From NCBI GenBank assembly GCA_937897615.1, contig CALCNO010000197.1:1-11733 (forward strand): a stretch of 11,733 bases of DNA. The letters are read 5' to 3'. Position 1 is the stretch's first letter. Every line of letters starts with the position of its first letter. Of the stretch, positions 5,680 through 11,733 are shown in pieces. Origin of the DNA: an uncultured Anaerolineaceae bacterium (GTDB lineage: Bacteria; Chloroflexota; Anaerolineae; Anaerolineales; Anaerolineaceae). Made by a program: the position numbers and the translations under genes. Under the pieces are notes generated by a model. The model was given only the letters and a program-made list of their open reading frames with translations. It searched no databases and had not been told where the DNA came from.

Positions 5680-7413
5680 TTAGTCAAATGACTCACTTTG
5701 CAGCCGGCAGGCCAGCGCGTAACGGCTGTTTTGGCGCAATAACGCGGCATGAGTACCGCGTTCAAGAATCTGCCCATTTTCAAGGTAGATGATTTCATCC
5801 ATCTCGGTCATGGAAAGATACTCATGGGTGATCCACAAAACGCCCTGCGCTGGGAAGTGGGTATGAACCAGGCTGGATAATTCCCGTTTGATACGCAAGT
5901 CCAGATTGGCAAACGGTTCATCCAGGATCAGGAAGGGCCGCCCTGCCAGCAGCACGCGCGCCAGCAGCAGGCGCTGGTATTCTCCCCCGCTAACAGCCGC
6001 ACCGTGGTTGCCCAGCCAGGTATCCACTCCCTTAGGCAGCCCTGCCAGCCAATTGGAAAGGCCAACTTTTTCAAGTACGTTTATCAGGTCAGCCGTAGAG
6101 GCATTGGGCTGGGCCAGCAAGAGATTATCCTTGAGGCTGGAATTGAAAAGATAGGCTCCCTGCCCCATTATGCTGATCTGGCTGCGCAGCACCTCAGCAG
6201 GGATATGAGCGTAATCAGCATCGCCAAAATCAATCCGGCCGCCATCAGGCTGCTTGAATTTGAGCAACAGGTCTGCCACGCTTGACTTACCTGCCCCGGA
6301 CGGCCCCACCAGGGCAATTTGCTTGCCGGGTTCCAGTAACAGGGAAAGATGCTGCAATGCGAACTCTCCATCTGCAGCATGATAGCTGATATCCTCTAAT
6401 TTGATGGCAAAAGGCGTATCAATGGCCACAGTGTCCGCGGTGCCCGCAGGTTCCTGAACCTGCGGCGCGGTTGCAACCGCAAAAAGTGCTTTACCGGCTG
6501 AAATGCTCAGGCTCAACTGCTGCGCAGCAGTTGGCAAAGGGGTGGCGGCTTCAAAACAGGCCATTGCCACCTGTACCACAACTGCCAGAGCGATGCCCGT
6601 CAGCAGTCCGCTGCTTACTAATGGGATCATTGCCCAGATCAATGCCAGTACCGTCAGGTTGGCGGACAGCAGCGCCAGTGCATTGTTAGCGCCTGCCAGC
6701 GTGGCGAGACGCTGCTGAAAGTATGCCACACGCCTGCTCTGTGCCTGCACCCGTGAGATCACCAGCGCGTTGCTGCCAAAAGCCGCCAGTTCCTCCAGGC
6801 CATCCAGTGCCTCAACCACCCCCGCCGACAAATTGGAATACTGCTGCAAGAGACCGCGTGAAGGTCTTTGGGTAACCAAAATGGAGAAAACAGGCAGGAG
6901 CACCCCGGTGATGAGCAAGCCCCCTGCCAGTATCCAGCCAAGAGCAGGCTGATACCGCCCCACGAATAAACAGGTGCCGAGTGTGACCACGGCAAATATC
7001 AAAAATGGCGAGACCGCCCGGACGTAAAAGTTTTCCAGAGCTTCCAGGTTGTGCATCACCCTGTCCAGCACATCGCCGGCTTTTTGCGCTGCCGTGTAAC
7101 GCAAGTCGTTGGCGGCAAGGCGCTCAAAGAACCAGTTGCGCAGCGAAGACACCAGCCTCAGGTTGACCGAATGCGACACCAGTCTCTCCCCATAACGCAG
7201 CGCAGCGCGGCTGATGCCAAAAAAGCGCACCCCCACAATGGCTACCTGAAGCTCCGCAATGGAAGGGTGTAATGCAGCCGCAGAGATCAGGTAGGCAGAG
7301 GTACCCAGCAAGCCAATCCCGGCGGCCAATGTGCCAATGCCCAGCGCCAGCGATGCCAGCACTTCACCCCAAAACGGCCGTAGAAATTTGAGCAGGCGCA
7401 AGAAAGTCTTCAT
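5680..7413 (-). CDS. cydC: CydC subunit of the CydDC ABC transporter
   Basis: The 577-residue half-transporter has an N-terminal membrane domain of about six helices (roughly 1-300) and a C-terminal ATPase. IGLLGTSAYLISAAALHPS and the RYGERLVSHSVNLRLVSSLR stretch match CydC rather than CydD. The Walker A motif is GPSGAGKSS at 370-378, the signature VSGGE at 474-478, and Walker B is LILDEPFANLD with D498 and E499. CydC pairs with CydD in the inner membrane. The pair is required for cytochrome bd assembly and periplasmic redox balance, with cysteine, glutathione and haem proposed as substrates. The ATG overlaps the cydD stop by 4 nt (ATGA), a sign of translational coupling. No cytochrome bd genes (cydAB) are in this window. 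There is no room for a separate terminator before the convergent tsaC. Confidence 0.92.
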   Translation of the reverse strand: MKTFLRLLKFLRPFWGEVLASLALGIGTLAAGIGLLGTSAYLISAAALHPSIAELQVAIVGVRFFGISRAALRYGERLVSHSVNLRLVSSLRNWFFERLAANDLRYTAAQKAGDVLDRVMHNLEALENFYVRAVSPFLIFAVVTLGTCLFVGRYQPALGWILAGGLLITGVLLPVFSILVTQRPSRGLLQQYSNLSAGVVEALDGLEELAAFGSNALVISRVQAQSRRVAYFQQRLATLAGANNALALLSANLTVLALIWAMIPLVSSGLLTGIALAVVVQVAMACFEAATPLPTAAQQLSLSISAGKALFAVATAPQVQEPAGTADTVAIDTPFAIKLEDISYHAADGEFALQHLSLLLEPGKQIALVGPSGAGKSSVADLLLKFKQPDGGRIDFGDADYAHIPAEVLRSQISIMGQGAYLFNSSLKDNLLLAQPNASTADLINVLEKVGLSNWLAGLPKGVDTWLGNHGAAVSGGEYQRLLLARVLLAGRPFLILDEPFANLDLRIKRELSSLVHTHFPAQGVLWITHEYLSMTEMDEIIYLENGQILERGTHAALLRQNSRYALACRLQSESFD

Positions 7414-9140
7414 GCTTCGCCTGCCTTCAACAGATCGGCAAAGTACCCCTTACTGCGCGCTAACCGGTCAAAGCTACCGCTTTGTACCAGGCGACCCCCG
7501 CGCAGCACTAGTAACTCGTCCACCAGCTTCATCACCGGCAGGTGGTGGGCAATGAGGAGTGTCGTGCGATTGTGCATCAGTTCATCCAGCGCGGTGTAGA
7601 ACTCTCTGCTCGCCTGCACATCCAAATAGGAGGTTGGTTCGTCCAGCAGCAGCAATGAACCGTCTTTAAGGAAAGCCCGGGCAATCGCCAGGCGCTGGCG
7701 CTCACCGCTGCTGAGGCGTTCACCCATCTCCAGCAAAGGCGTCTGCAGGCCATTGGGCAATGTGTTCAACAAGTGCCCCAGGCGGGCCTGCTCAAGTGCC
7801 CGGATGACCTGCTGCTCCGAATAAGTTTCCTCGAAAAGGCGCACATTTTCTAACAGTGAGGCATTGAAAATGCTTGGTTTCTGGCTGACCCAGCTGATAG
7901 CTTTGCGCCACTCCTGCGGCTCCCAGGTAAGATAATCCTGCCCGCCCACGGCAATCATGCCCGCTGACGGCTGCGCAAAACGCAGCAGCAGACTAAAAAC
8001 GGTGCTCTTGCCGGCTCCGTTCTCGCCAACCAGCGCGTAGCGCTTGCCGGGCTGAAAAGTAAAGGAAACCTCCTGCAGGGCAACACGGGAGGAATTCTCA
8101 TAGCGATATGCGACCTCTTGCAGGCGCAACTCCTGAACAGCAAAATCCGGCTGCACTTGTGGCAGAGAGACCACAAGCTTTGGCGGTTCCGGGGCGTCCA
8201 AAACCGCGTAGATCGAAACAGCCGCAGTTACCCCGGTCATTGCCGCGTGGTAGCGCATGCTCAGGTTGCGTAAAGGCAGGTAAAACTCCGGAGCCAGCAA
8301 GAGGATGAAAAAGGCATGCTGGAAATCTATCCACCCGTAGAGCAGGCGCAGGCCAATCTCCACTGCCACCACCGCCGTAGCGATGGTAGCGATCATCTCC
8401 AGCGTGAACGCGGAAAGGAAAGTGACCTTAAGCACGTTGAGTGTCACCGTGCGGTAGTCTTCGCTGACCCGGCGAATCTGCGCCAACCTGTCGCGGCTGC
8501 GCCCCAGCAGGAGCAAAGTTTTGAGACCACGGATGGAATCCAGTAAAAAATCGCCCATGCGCTGCAAGCCCAGCCACTGGCGCCTGGTCACTGCATCAGA
8601 CATTTTGCCAATGAGCACCATGAACAGCGGAATGAGTGGCGCCGTGACCACAAAGACAATGCCGGTGAGCAAATCCATCGGGAAGACCACCAGCAGGATC
8701 ACCAGCGGCAGCACGGCTGCCAGAATCACTTGCGGCAGGAACTGCCCAAAATAGGCATCCAATGCATCCACCCCTTGCAGCACGGTTGAGGCTACCTCAC
8801 CGGTCTTTTGCTGGCGCAGCCACAAGGGGCCCAGGCGGTCAATTTTCGCCAGCAATGCCCGGCGCAATTCCTGCTTGATCCTTTCTGCCAGTTTGCCGGA
8901 AAGCCAGCCATTGAAAAACGTGAAAAGCGCCCTGGCAAAAATCACCAGCAAGATCATCTGCATAAGCAGCCGCAAATCCGCCAGTTGTGCACGCTCCAGG
9001 AAAGCGCCGTTGATCACGCGGCTGAGCATCCAGGATTGCAGCACTACCAGCCCGCTGGCCAGCAGGCCGGCAATCACCACCAATGCAAACAGCCCCCCAC
9101 TCTTTATGGACAAACTGATCAGGCGGCGGTGTTTTTCCAT
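7410..9140 (-). CDS. cydD: CydD subunit of the CydDC ABC transporter
   Basis: The 576-residue ABC half-transporter has about six membrane helices, then an ATPase domain. LLLAPEFYLPLRNLSMRYHA is a CydD hallmark. Walker A is GENGAGKST at 372-380, the signature is LSSGE at 476-480 (serine in place of the first glycine), Walker B is LLLLDEPTSYLD with D500 and E501, and an H-loop histidine lies in LLIAHHLP. The start is taken at the ATG at 9140 (MEKHRRLISL). The frame stays open to a TTG at 9212, but that codon lies beside the terminator hairpin of the upstream gene (9182-9209) and above the predicted promoter, and the extra 24 residues resemble no CydD. There is no Shine-Dalgarno sequence before 9140. 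The promoter at 9147-9175 would place the transcript start at the ATG, so translation may be leaderless. Confidence 0.92.
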   Translation of the reverse strand: MEKHRRLISLSIKSGGLFALVVIAGLLASGLVVLQSWMLSRVINGAFLERAQLADLRLLMQMILLVIFARALFTFFNGWLSGKLAERIKQELRRALLAKIDRLGPLWLRQQKTGEVASTVLQGVDALDAYFGQFLPQVILAAVLPLVILLVVFPMDLLTGIVFVVTAPLIPLFMVLIGKMSDAVTRRQWLGLQRMGDFLLDSIRGLKTLLLLGRSRDRLAQIRRVSEDYRTVTLNVLKVTFLSAFTLEMIATIATAVVAVEIGLRLLYGWIDFQHAFFILLLAPEFYLPLRNLSMRYHAAMTGVTAAVSIYAVLDAPEPPKLVVSLPQVQPDFAVQELRLQEVAYRYENSSRVALQEVSFTFQPGKRYALVGENGAGKSTVFSLLLRFAQPSAGMIAVGGQDYLTWEPQEWRKAISWVSQKPSIFNASLLENVRLFEETYSEQQVIRALEQARLGHLLNTLPNGLQTPLLEMGERLSSGERQRLAIARAFLKDGSLLLLDEPTSYLDVQASREFYTALDELMHNRTTLLIAHHLPVMKLVDELLVLRGGRLVQSGSFDRLARSKGYFADLLKAGEA

Positions 9141-9146
9141 TGCCAA

Positions 9147-9175
9147 ATTGTGCCCGACTTTTGGAGAAACGTCAA
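9147..9175 (-). promoter_or_regulatory. cydDC promoter predicted to give a leaderless mRNA
   Basis: On the minus strand TTGACG (9170-9175, five of six matches to the -35 consensus) is followed by a 17-bp spacer and CACAAT (9147-9152, four of six matches to -10). The six bases TTGGCA then lead straight to the cydD ATG at 9140, so the expected +1 is the A of the start codon. The promoter lies just downstream of the hairpin that ends the previous gene. The absence of a ribosome binding site at cydD agrees with a leaderless message. Confidence 0.55.
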
Positions 9176-9181
9176 ACAGCA

Positions 9182-9209
9182 AAGCGGGCAATCTTGCGAT
9201 TGCCCGCTT
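9182..9209 (-). terminator. Intrinsic terminator after the secreted-protein gene
   Basis: AAGCGGGCAATC (9182-9193) and GATTGCCCGCTT (9198-9209) form a perfect 12-bp stem. In the minus-strand RNA the loop is GCAA, a stable GNRA tetraloop, and the stem is followed by a U-rich stretch (UGCUGUUUGACGUUU). It begins 23 nt past the stop of the minus-strand gene ending at 9233 and directly precedes the cydD promoter. Confidence 0.8.
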
Positions 9210-9232
9210 CAATCAATCCGAATTCGATGTCT

Positions 9233-9793
9233 TTATGGTTGAGGAGTGGTTTGCGGAGCATTCGCCTCACGGTAGTTGCGGATGGCCTGGCGCAGAGCGC
9301 GGGCCGCATCCACCATTTGCTGATGTGCCTGCTCAAACGCACGATGGATGTTTTCCACCGTATCGGCAGCAGCTGCCAAATCGGTCACCTTACCGTTGTT
9401 ATCAAAACCACTGTGCGCAGCGATGAGATCAGCCGCCTGCTGATGGGCACTGTTGATAGCGGGCAGCGCCCCTTCAAACTCTGCCAGGGCGGCTTCCAGG
9501 CTGGAAACATCCTTGCCTCTGACGCGCAAGTCATCAATACGCGCCTGTGCCTTTGCCGATACGTCGCTCAGGTTTTGGATGTTCTGGGCCTGGGTACCCA
9601 AACGCGTTTGCTGGAAGGCAAAAGCCGCCTGAATGCGCTGGCGGGCAAAACCGCCGCGCTCACCTGAAGTCGTTGGGGGTTCATCCGCCAAACCCTCGGC
9701 GTGGGCAACCTCTGCCGGGAAGGCAAACAGCAGCACCCCTGCCAGCAGCACCACCAGTAAAGCAGAACTTGCAATCTTGATTAACTTTTTCAT
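9233..9793 (-). CDS. Secreted alpha-helical protein of unknown function
   Basis: This 186-residue protein is not recognised as a named family. It starts with a clear signal peptide: MKKLIKIASSALL, a hydrophobic core to about residue 25, and a likely signal peptidase I site after AHA (30-32). There is no lipobox cysteine, and no cysteine at all. The mature part is a short P/T/G-rich linker (about 38-48), then predicted amphipathic helices rich in Ala, Gln, Asp and Arg (RLGTQAQNIQNL, AKAQARIDDLRVRG, SLEAALAEFEGALPAINSAHQQAADLIAAH). A turn FDNNGKVTD at 130-138 precedes the final helices, and the C-terminus is Pro/Thr/Gln-rich. This suggests a small envelope or extracellular helical bundle. The start at 9793 is chosen for its strong AAGGAGA ribosome binding site; an upstream extension to 9898 reads through the likely promoter. 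It is a single-gene unit with its own terminator. Confidence 0.8.
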   Translation of the reverse strand: MKKLIKIASSALLVVLLAGVLLFAFPAEVAHAEGLADEPPTTSGERGGFARQRIQAAFAFQQTRLGTQAQNIQNLSDVSAKAQARIDDLRVRGKDVSSLEAALAEFEGALPAINSAHQQAADLIAAHSGFDNNGKVTDLAAAADTVENIHRAFEQAHQQMVDAARALRQAIRNYREANAPQTTPQP

Positions 9794-9826
9794 CTTAGCA
9801 TCTCCTTTTTGTTTAATTACAGCCAG

Positions 9827-9832
9827 AGTATA
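9827..9832 (-). promoter_or_regulatory. Candidate -10 box (TATACT) of the secreted-protein gene
   Basis: TATACT on the minus strand (five of six matches) would start transcription near 9820, leaving a leader of about 27 nt that includes the AAGGAGA ribosome binding site before the ATG at 9793. No good -35 hexamer is seen at the right distance. TTTACA sequences lie further upstream, at about 9870-9880. The box is tentative. Confidence 0.35.
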
Positions 9833-9900
9833 GGAGATGCAGATAATGCCAGTGTGATCGGCATGTAAAATCTTTGTAAAAAGTTCTGTCCATCGCAATA

Positions 9901-9942
9901 AAAATTCCCAAAGGTCGTTGAGGATGATCCTTTGGGAATTTT
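9901..9942 (-). terminator. Intrinsic terminator after the creatininase-family gene
   Basis: AAAATTCCCAAAGG (9901-9914) and CCTTTGGGAATTTT (9929-9942) form a perfect 14-bp stem around a 14-nt loop. In the minus-strand RNA the stem runs into a U-tract (UUUUUAUU). It lies 20 nt past the stop of the gene ending at 9963 and upstream of the secreted-protein gene. The A/T ends make it nearly symmetrical, so it could also act on transcripts from the other strand. Confidence 0.85.
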
Positions 9943-9962
9943 AGCGCTGAGAGAAAACCACA

Positions 9963-10646
9963 CTAGATAGATTGCAGCATAAAGAGCACGTCCTTGAGAG
10001 CCGCGGCAAAAACCTCGGTCATGATGGCATCCTCCACCTTGTACGGGCCACCGTACACGCCATCGCCAACGGCCTTCTTCACGTCCGCCGAACTCAGAAT
10101 AAGATTCGTCTCAAAGGGCGCCTTGTCGCCATCGGGGATGGCGCTGGTACGCACAAACGGAAAAGCCTCGATCCAGCTGGCATGAGACGACTTGAGATGG
10201 TGGTTATCGGCAATAGCGGTCACGTTGGGTGCTTTCCACCACTCGTACCAGGCGATCTTCAAGTCTTTCACCTCATTCATCAACTCACCCAGCGACACTT
10301 TCACCGGAGTGTTGCCACCGTGGCCGTTGAGAATCACAATACGTTTAAAACCCTGATGATGCAGGGAGCGAATCATGTCATCCACCACTTTGATCAGGGT
10401 GTCCACCTTGATGCTGATGGTTCCGGGATAGTCCACAAAGTACGAGGAGCAGCCAAAGTTCATCGGGGGAGCCACCAGCACGCCAGATTGCTGGCTGGCT
10501 GCGTCGGCGATTGCCAGGGGAATCTTCACGTCGGTGCTGGTGCAAAGGAAACCGTGCTGCTCGGTTGCCCCCAGGACAATCAACAGGCGGTTGTCCTTTT
10601 TGAGGTAATTGTCAATTTCCATCCAGTTCATTTCGCCAAGTCTCAT
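9963..10646 (-). CDS. Creatininase-family metal-dependent amidohydrolase
   Basis: The 227-residue cytoplasmic protein belongs to the creatininase (creatinine amidohydrolase) family, whose members hydrolyse cyclic or formylated amides using divalent metals. GATEQHGFLCTSTD at 26-39 supplies the expected metal ligands E29, H31 and D39. NGHGGN at 107-112 supplies H109. SHASWIEAF, with H155 and E160, matches the family's HAG-x-x-ETS box. YPGTISI at 73-79 is also typical. The EQHG...TD segment is one residue shorter than the common EQHGPHLPLGTD form and lacks its second histidine, which points to a subfamily of unknown substrate. The ATG at 10646 is preferred: AAGGAGC stands just before it. The upstream ATG at 10673 overlaps the -10 box (TATAATG) and would lie outside the transcript. 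It stands alone, with promoter and terminator of its own. Confidence 0.88.
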   Translation of the reverse strand: MRLGEMNWMEIDNYLKKDNRLLIVLGATEQHGFLCTSTDVKIPLAIADAASQQSGVLVAPPMNFGCSSYFVDYPGTISIKVDTLIKVVDDMIRSLHHQGFKRIVILNGHGGNTPVKVSLGELMNEVKDLKIAWYEWWKAPNVTAIADNHHLKSSHASWIEAFPFVRTSAIPDGDKAPFETNLILSSADVKKAVGDGVYGGPYKVEDAIMTEVFAAALKDVLFMLQSI

Positions 10647-10671
10647 TTTCGCTCCTTGTGCAATCAATCGC

Positions 10672-10701
10672 ATTATAAAGCAAAACCGACCGGATTGTCA
10701 C
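10672..10701 (-). promoter_or_regulatory. Promoter of the creatininase-family gene, inside the leuS terminator
   Basis: On the minus strand GTGACA (10696-10701, five of six matches) is followed by an 18-bp spacer and a perfect TATAAT (10672-10677). Transcription would begin near 10665, about 20 nt before the ATG at 10646. The -35 hexamer lies wholly inside the 8-nt loop of the leuS terminator hairpin. Confidence 0.75.
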
Positions 10702-10710
10702 CCGGTCGGT
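10685..10710 (-). terminator. Intrinsic terminator of leuS
   Basis: ACCGACCGG (10685-10693) and CCGGTCGGT (10702-10710) form a perfect 9-bp GC-rich stem with an 8-nt loop. In the minus-strand RNA it is followed by UUUGCUUU. It starts 6 nt after the leuS stop codon (10717-10719). Confidence 0.85.
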
Positions 10711-10716
10711 AAATAG

Positions 10717-11733
10717 TTAAGCTACGATGTTCACCAGGCGTCCCTTGACGTAGATCACCTGGCGTGGAGGCTTCCCCTCCAGCGACTTTTGCACCGCAGG
10801 GCTGGACAACGCTGCCGCCTTCGCCTGCTCTTCGCTCACTTCCGCCGGCACGGTAACGCGGTCACGCACCTTGCCGTTCACCTGCACCACCAGGACGATC
10901 TCCTGCTGGGCGGCTGCGGCTTCATCCACCCTGGGCCACGCCTGGGTATGGATCGAATAGGCATGGCCGGTGCGCTGCCACAACTCCTCGGTGATGTGCG
11001 GGGCTACCGGGGCCAGCATCTTAAGGTACAACTCCACGCACTCGTTCCAGGCGGGTGTGCCAAAGGTAGCGCTCTTGAGGCGCTGCATTTCGTTGAGCAA
11101 CTCCATCAGGCTGGAGATGATGGTGTTGAACTCAAAACTTTCGAAGTCTTTGGTAACTGCGCGCAGGGTCTGGTGGGTTTTGCGGCGCAGTGCCTTAACG
11201 GCCTCGTCCGAGGGCTGCGTTTTCGCCACAGGCTCCAGCACGGTAGTCCAAACGCGGCGCATCCAACGAGAAGTGCCGTCAATGCCGCCGCTGCTCCAGG
11301 GGCCGCCCATATCCCAGCGTGCAAAGAACATCAGGAAAGCGCGCAGCGTATCGGCACCGTAAGATTGCACCAGGCTATCAGGAGCCACCACGTTGCCACG
11401 GCTCTTGGACATCTTCTCATTATCCTCACCCAGCACCATACCCTGGTTGCGCAATTGCAGCATGGGTTCATGCCCTTCGGTGATCCCCATATCGCGCATG
11501 GCCTTGTGGAAGAAGCGTGTGTAGATCAGGTGCATGTTGGCGTGTTCAATGCCGCCGGTGTACGTATCCACCGGCATCCAGTAGTCGTACTCTTTGGGAT
11601 CAAAAGGTCCTTTGTCGTAATCCGGGCTCAGGTAGCGCAGGTGATACCACGAGGAACACATGAAGGTATCCATCGTGTCGGTCTCGCGTTCCGCCTTGCC
11701 GCCGCATTTGGGGCAGGTAGTAAAGCGCCAGGT
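10717..11733 (-). CDS. leuS: Leucyl-tRNA synthetase, C-terminal part (runs off the window)
   Basis: The gene continues past the right edge. The 338 residues present are the C-terminal part of a class Ia enzyme that is usually 800-900 residues and that charges tRNA-Leu in the cytoplasm. The first codons at the edge read TWRFTTCPKCGGKAERETDT, which includes the zinc-knuckle type CPKCGG at fragment residues 7-12. DTYTGGIEHANMHLIYTRF is the conserved catalytic-domain segment, and KMSKS at 107-111 is the ATP-binding motif. The anticodon-binding helical domain follows (LRAVTKDFESFEFNTIISSLMELLNE). The end, VQVNGKVRDRVTVPAEVSEEQ...VIYVKGRLVNIVA, is the typical LeuRS C-terminal domain. An in-frame ATG at 11673 is only an internal methionine (TMDTF). 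The gene ends at a TAA 6 nt before its terminator. Confidence 0.96.
   Translation of the reverse strand, partial: TWRFTTCPKCGGKAERETDTMDTFMCSSWYHLRYLSPDYDKGPFDPKEYDYWMPVDTYTGGIEHANMHLIYTRFFHKAMRDMGITEGHEPMLQLRNQGMVLGEDNEKMSKSRGNVVAPDSLVQSYGADTLRAFLMFFARWDMGGPWSSGGIDGTSRWMRRVWTTVLEPVAKTQPSDEAVKALRRKTHQTLRAVTKDFESFEFNTIISSLMELLNEMQRLKSATFGTPAWNECVELYLKMLAPVAPHITEELWQRTGHAYSIHTQAWPRVDEAAAAQQEIVLVVQVNGKVRDRVTVPAEVSEEQAKAAALSSPAVQKSLEGKPPRQVIYVKGRLVNIVA

Noticed and set aside
9141..9212. N-terminal extension of CydD from a TTG at 9212
   Set aside because: The segment contains the upstream gene's terminator hairpin and the cydD promoter; the extra residues do not look like CydD.
8875..9426. 183-codon open frame on the plus strand opposite cydD and the secreted protein
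   Set aside because: It crosses two well-supported minus-strand genes and the terminator between them, and no domain is recognisable.
9794..9898. N-terminal extension of the secreted protein to 9898
   Set aside because: It would bury the signal peptide and lies over promoter-like sequence; a strong AAGGAGA marks the ATG at 9793.
9901..9942. 14-bp perfect inverted repeat considered as a mobile-element end or operator
   Set aside because: Position after a stop codon and the following U-tract make an intrinsic terminator the simpler reading; no transposase or target duplication is present.
10647..10673. Upstream ATG at 10673 for the creatininase-family gene
   Set aside because: That ATG is part of TATAATG, the -10 box, so it should precede the transcript start. 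The ribosome binding site supports 10646.
9972..10712. 246-codon open frame on the plus strand opposite the creatininase-family gene
   Set aside because: It is antisense to a gene with clear family motifs, is rich in H/V/G, and spans a terminator and promoter of the other strand.

Overview
The window looks like a chromosomal segment of a Chloroflexota bacterium, probably of the Anaerolineae type. This is an inference from gene content and style: a Ras-like MglA GTPase grouped with several roadblock proteins and a DUF4388 protein, CydDC, moderately high G+C coding sequence, and short hairpin terminators abutting the next promoter. No rRNA, tRNA, CRISPR array or insertion sequence was seen.

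Region 1 (about 1-2956, plus strand) is a compact five-gene operon: a roadblock/LC7 protein, an MglA-type small GTPase, a second roadblock protein, a DUF4388-roadblock fusion, and a fourth roadblock protein. The last two are visibly paralogous. The fusion gene carries a strong ribosome binding site and ATG exactly where its roadblock half begins. The set probably forms a GTPase switch with one or more regulators, used for cell polarity, surface motility or another membrane-linked signalling task.

Region 2 (about 3024-5674, plus strand) starts after a hairpin and holds the classical translation-quality cluster prfA (release factor 1), prmC (which methylates the GGQ glutamine of release factors) and a short TsaC/YwlC-type enzyme for the t6A modification of tRNA.

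Region 3 (5680-9793, minus strand) converges on region 2 with stop codons only 5 nt apart. It holds cydD-cydC, a heterodimeric ABC transporter needed for cytochrome bd assembly, and upstream of it an unrecognised secreted helical protein. A hairpin terminator separates the two units and is followed at once by a promoter that would give a leaderless cydD mRNA.

Region 4 (9901-11733, minus strand) holds a creatininase-family metal amidohydrolase and the 3' part of leuS (leucyl-tRNA synthetase), which runs off the right edge. Each is followed by a hairpin terminator. The -35 box of the creatininase gene lies in the loop of the leuS terminator.

The most interesting parts are the MglA/multi-roadblock operon with its nested start, the leaderless cydD promoter, the terminator-embedded promoter and the secreted helical protein. 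Nothing here clearly amounts to a wholly undescribed system.
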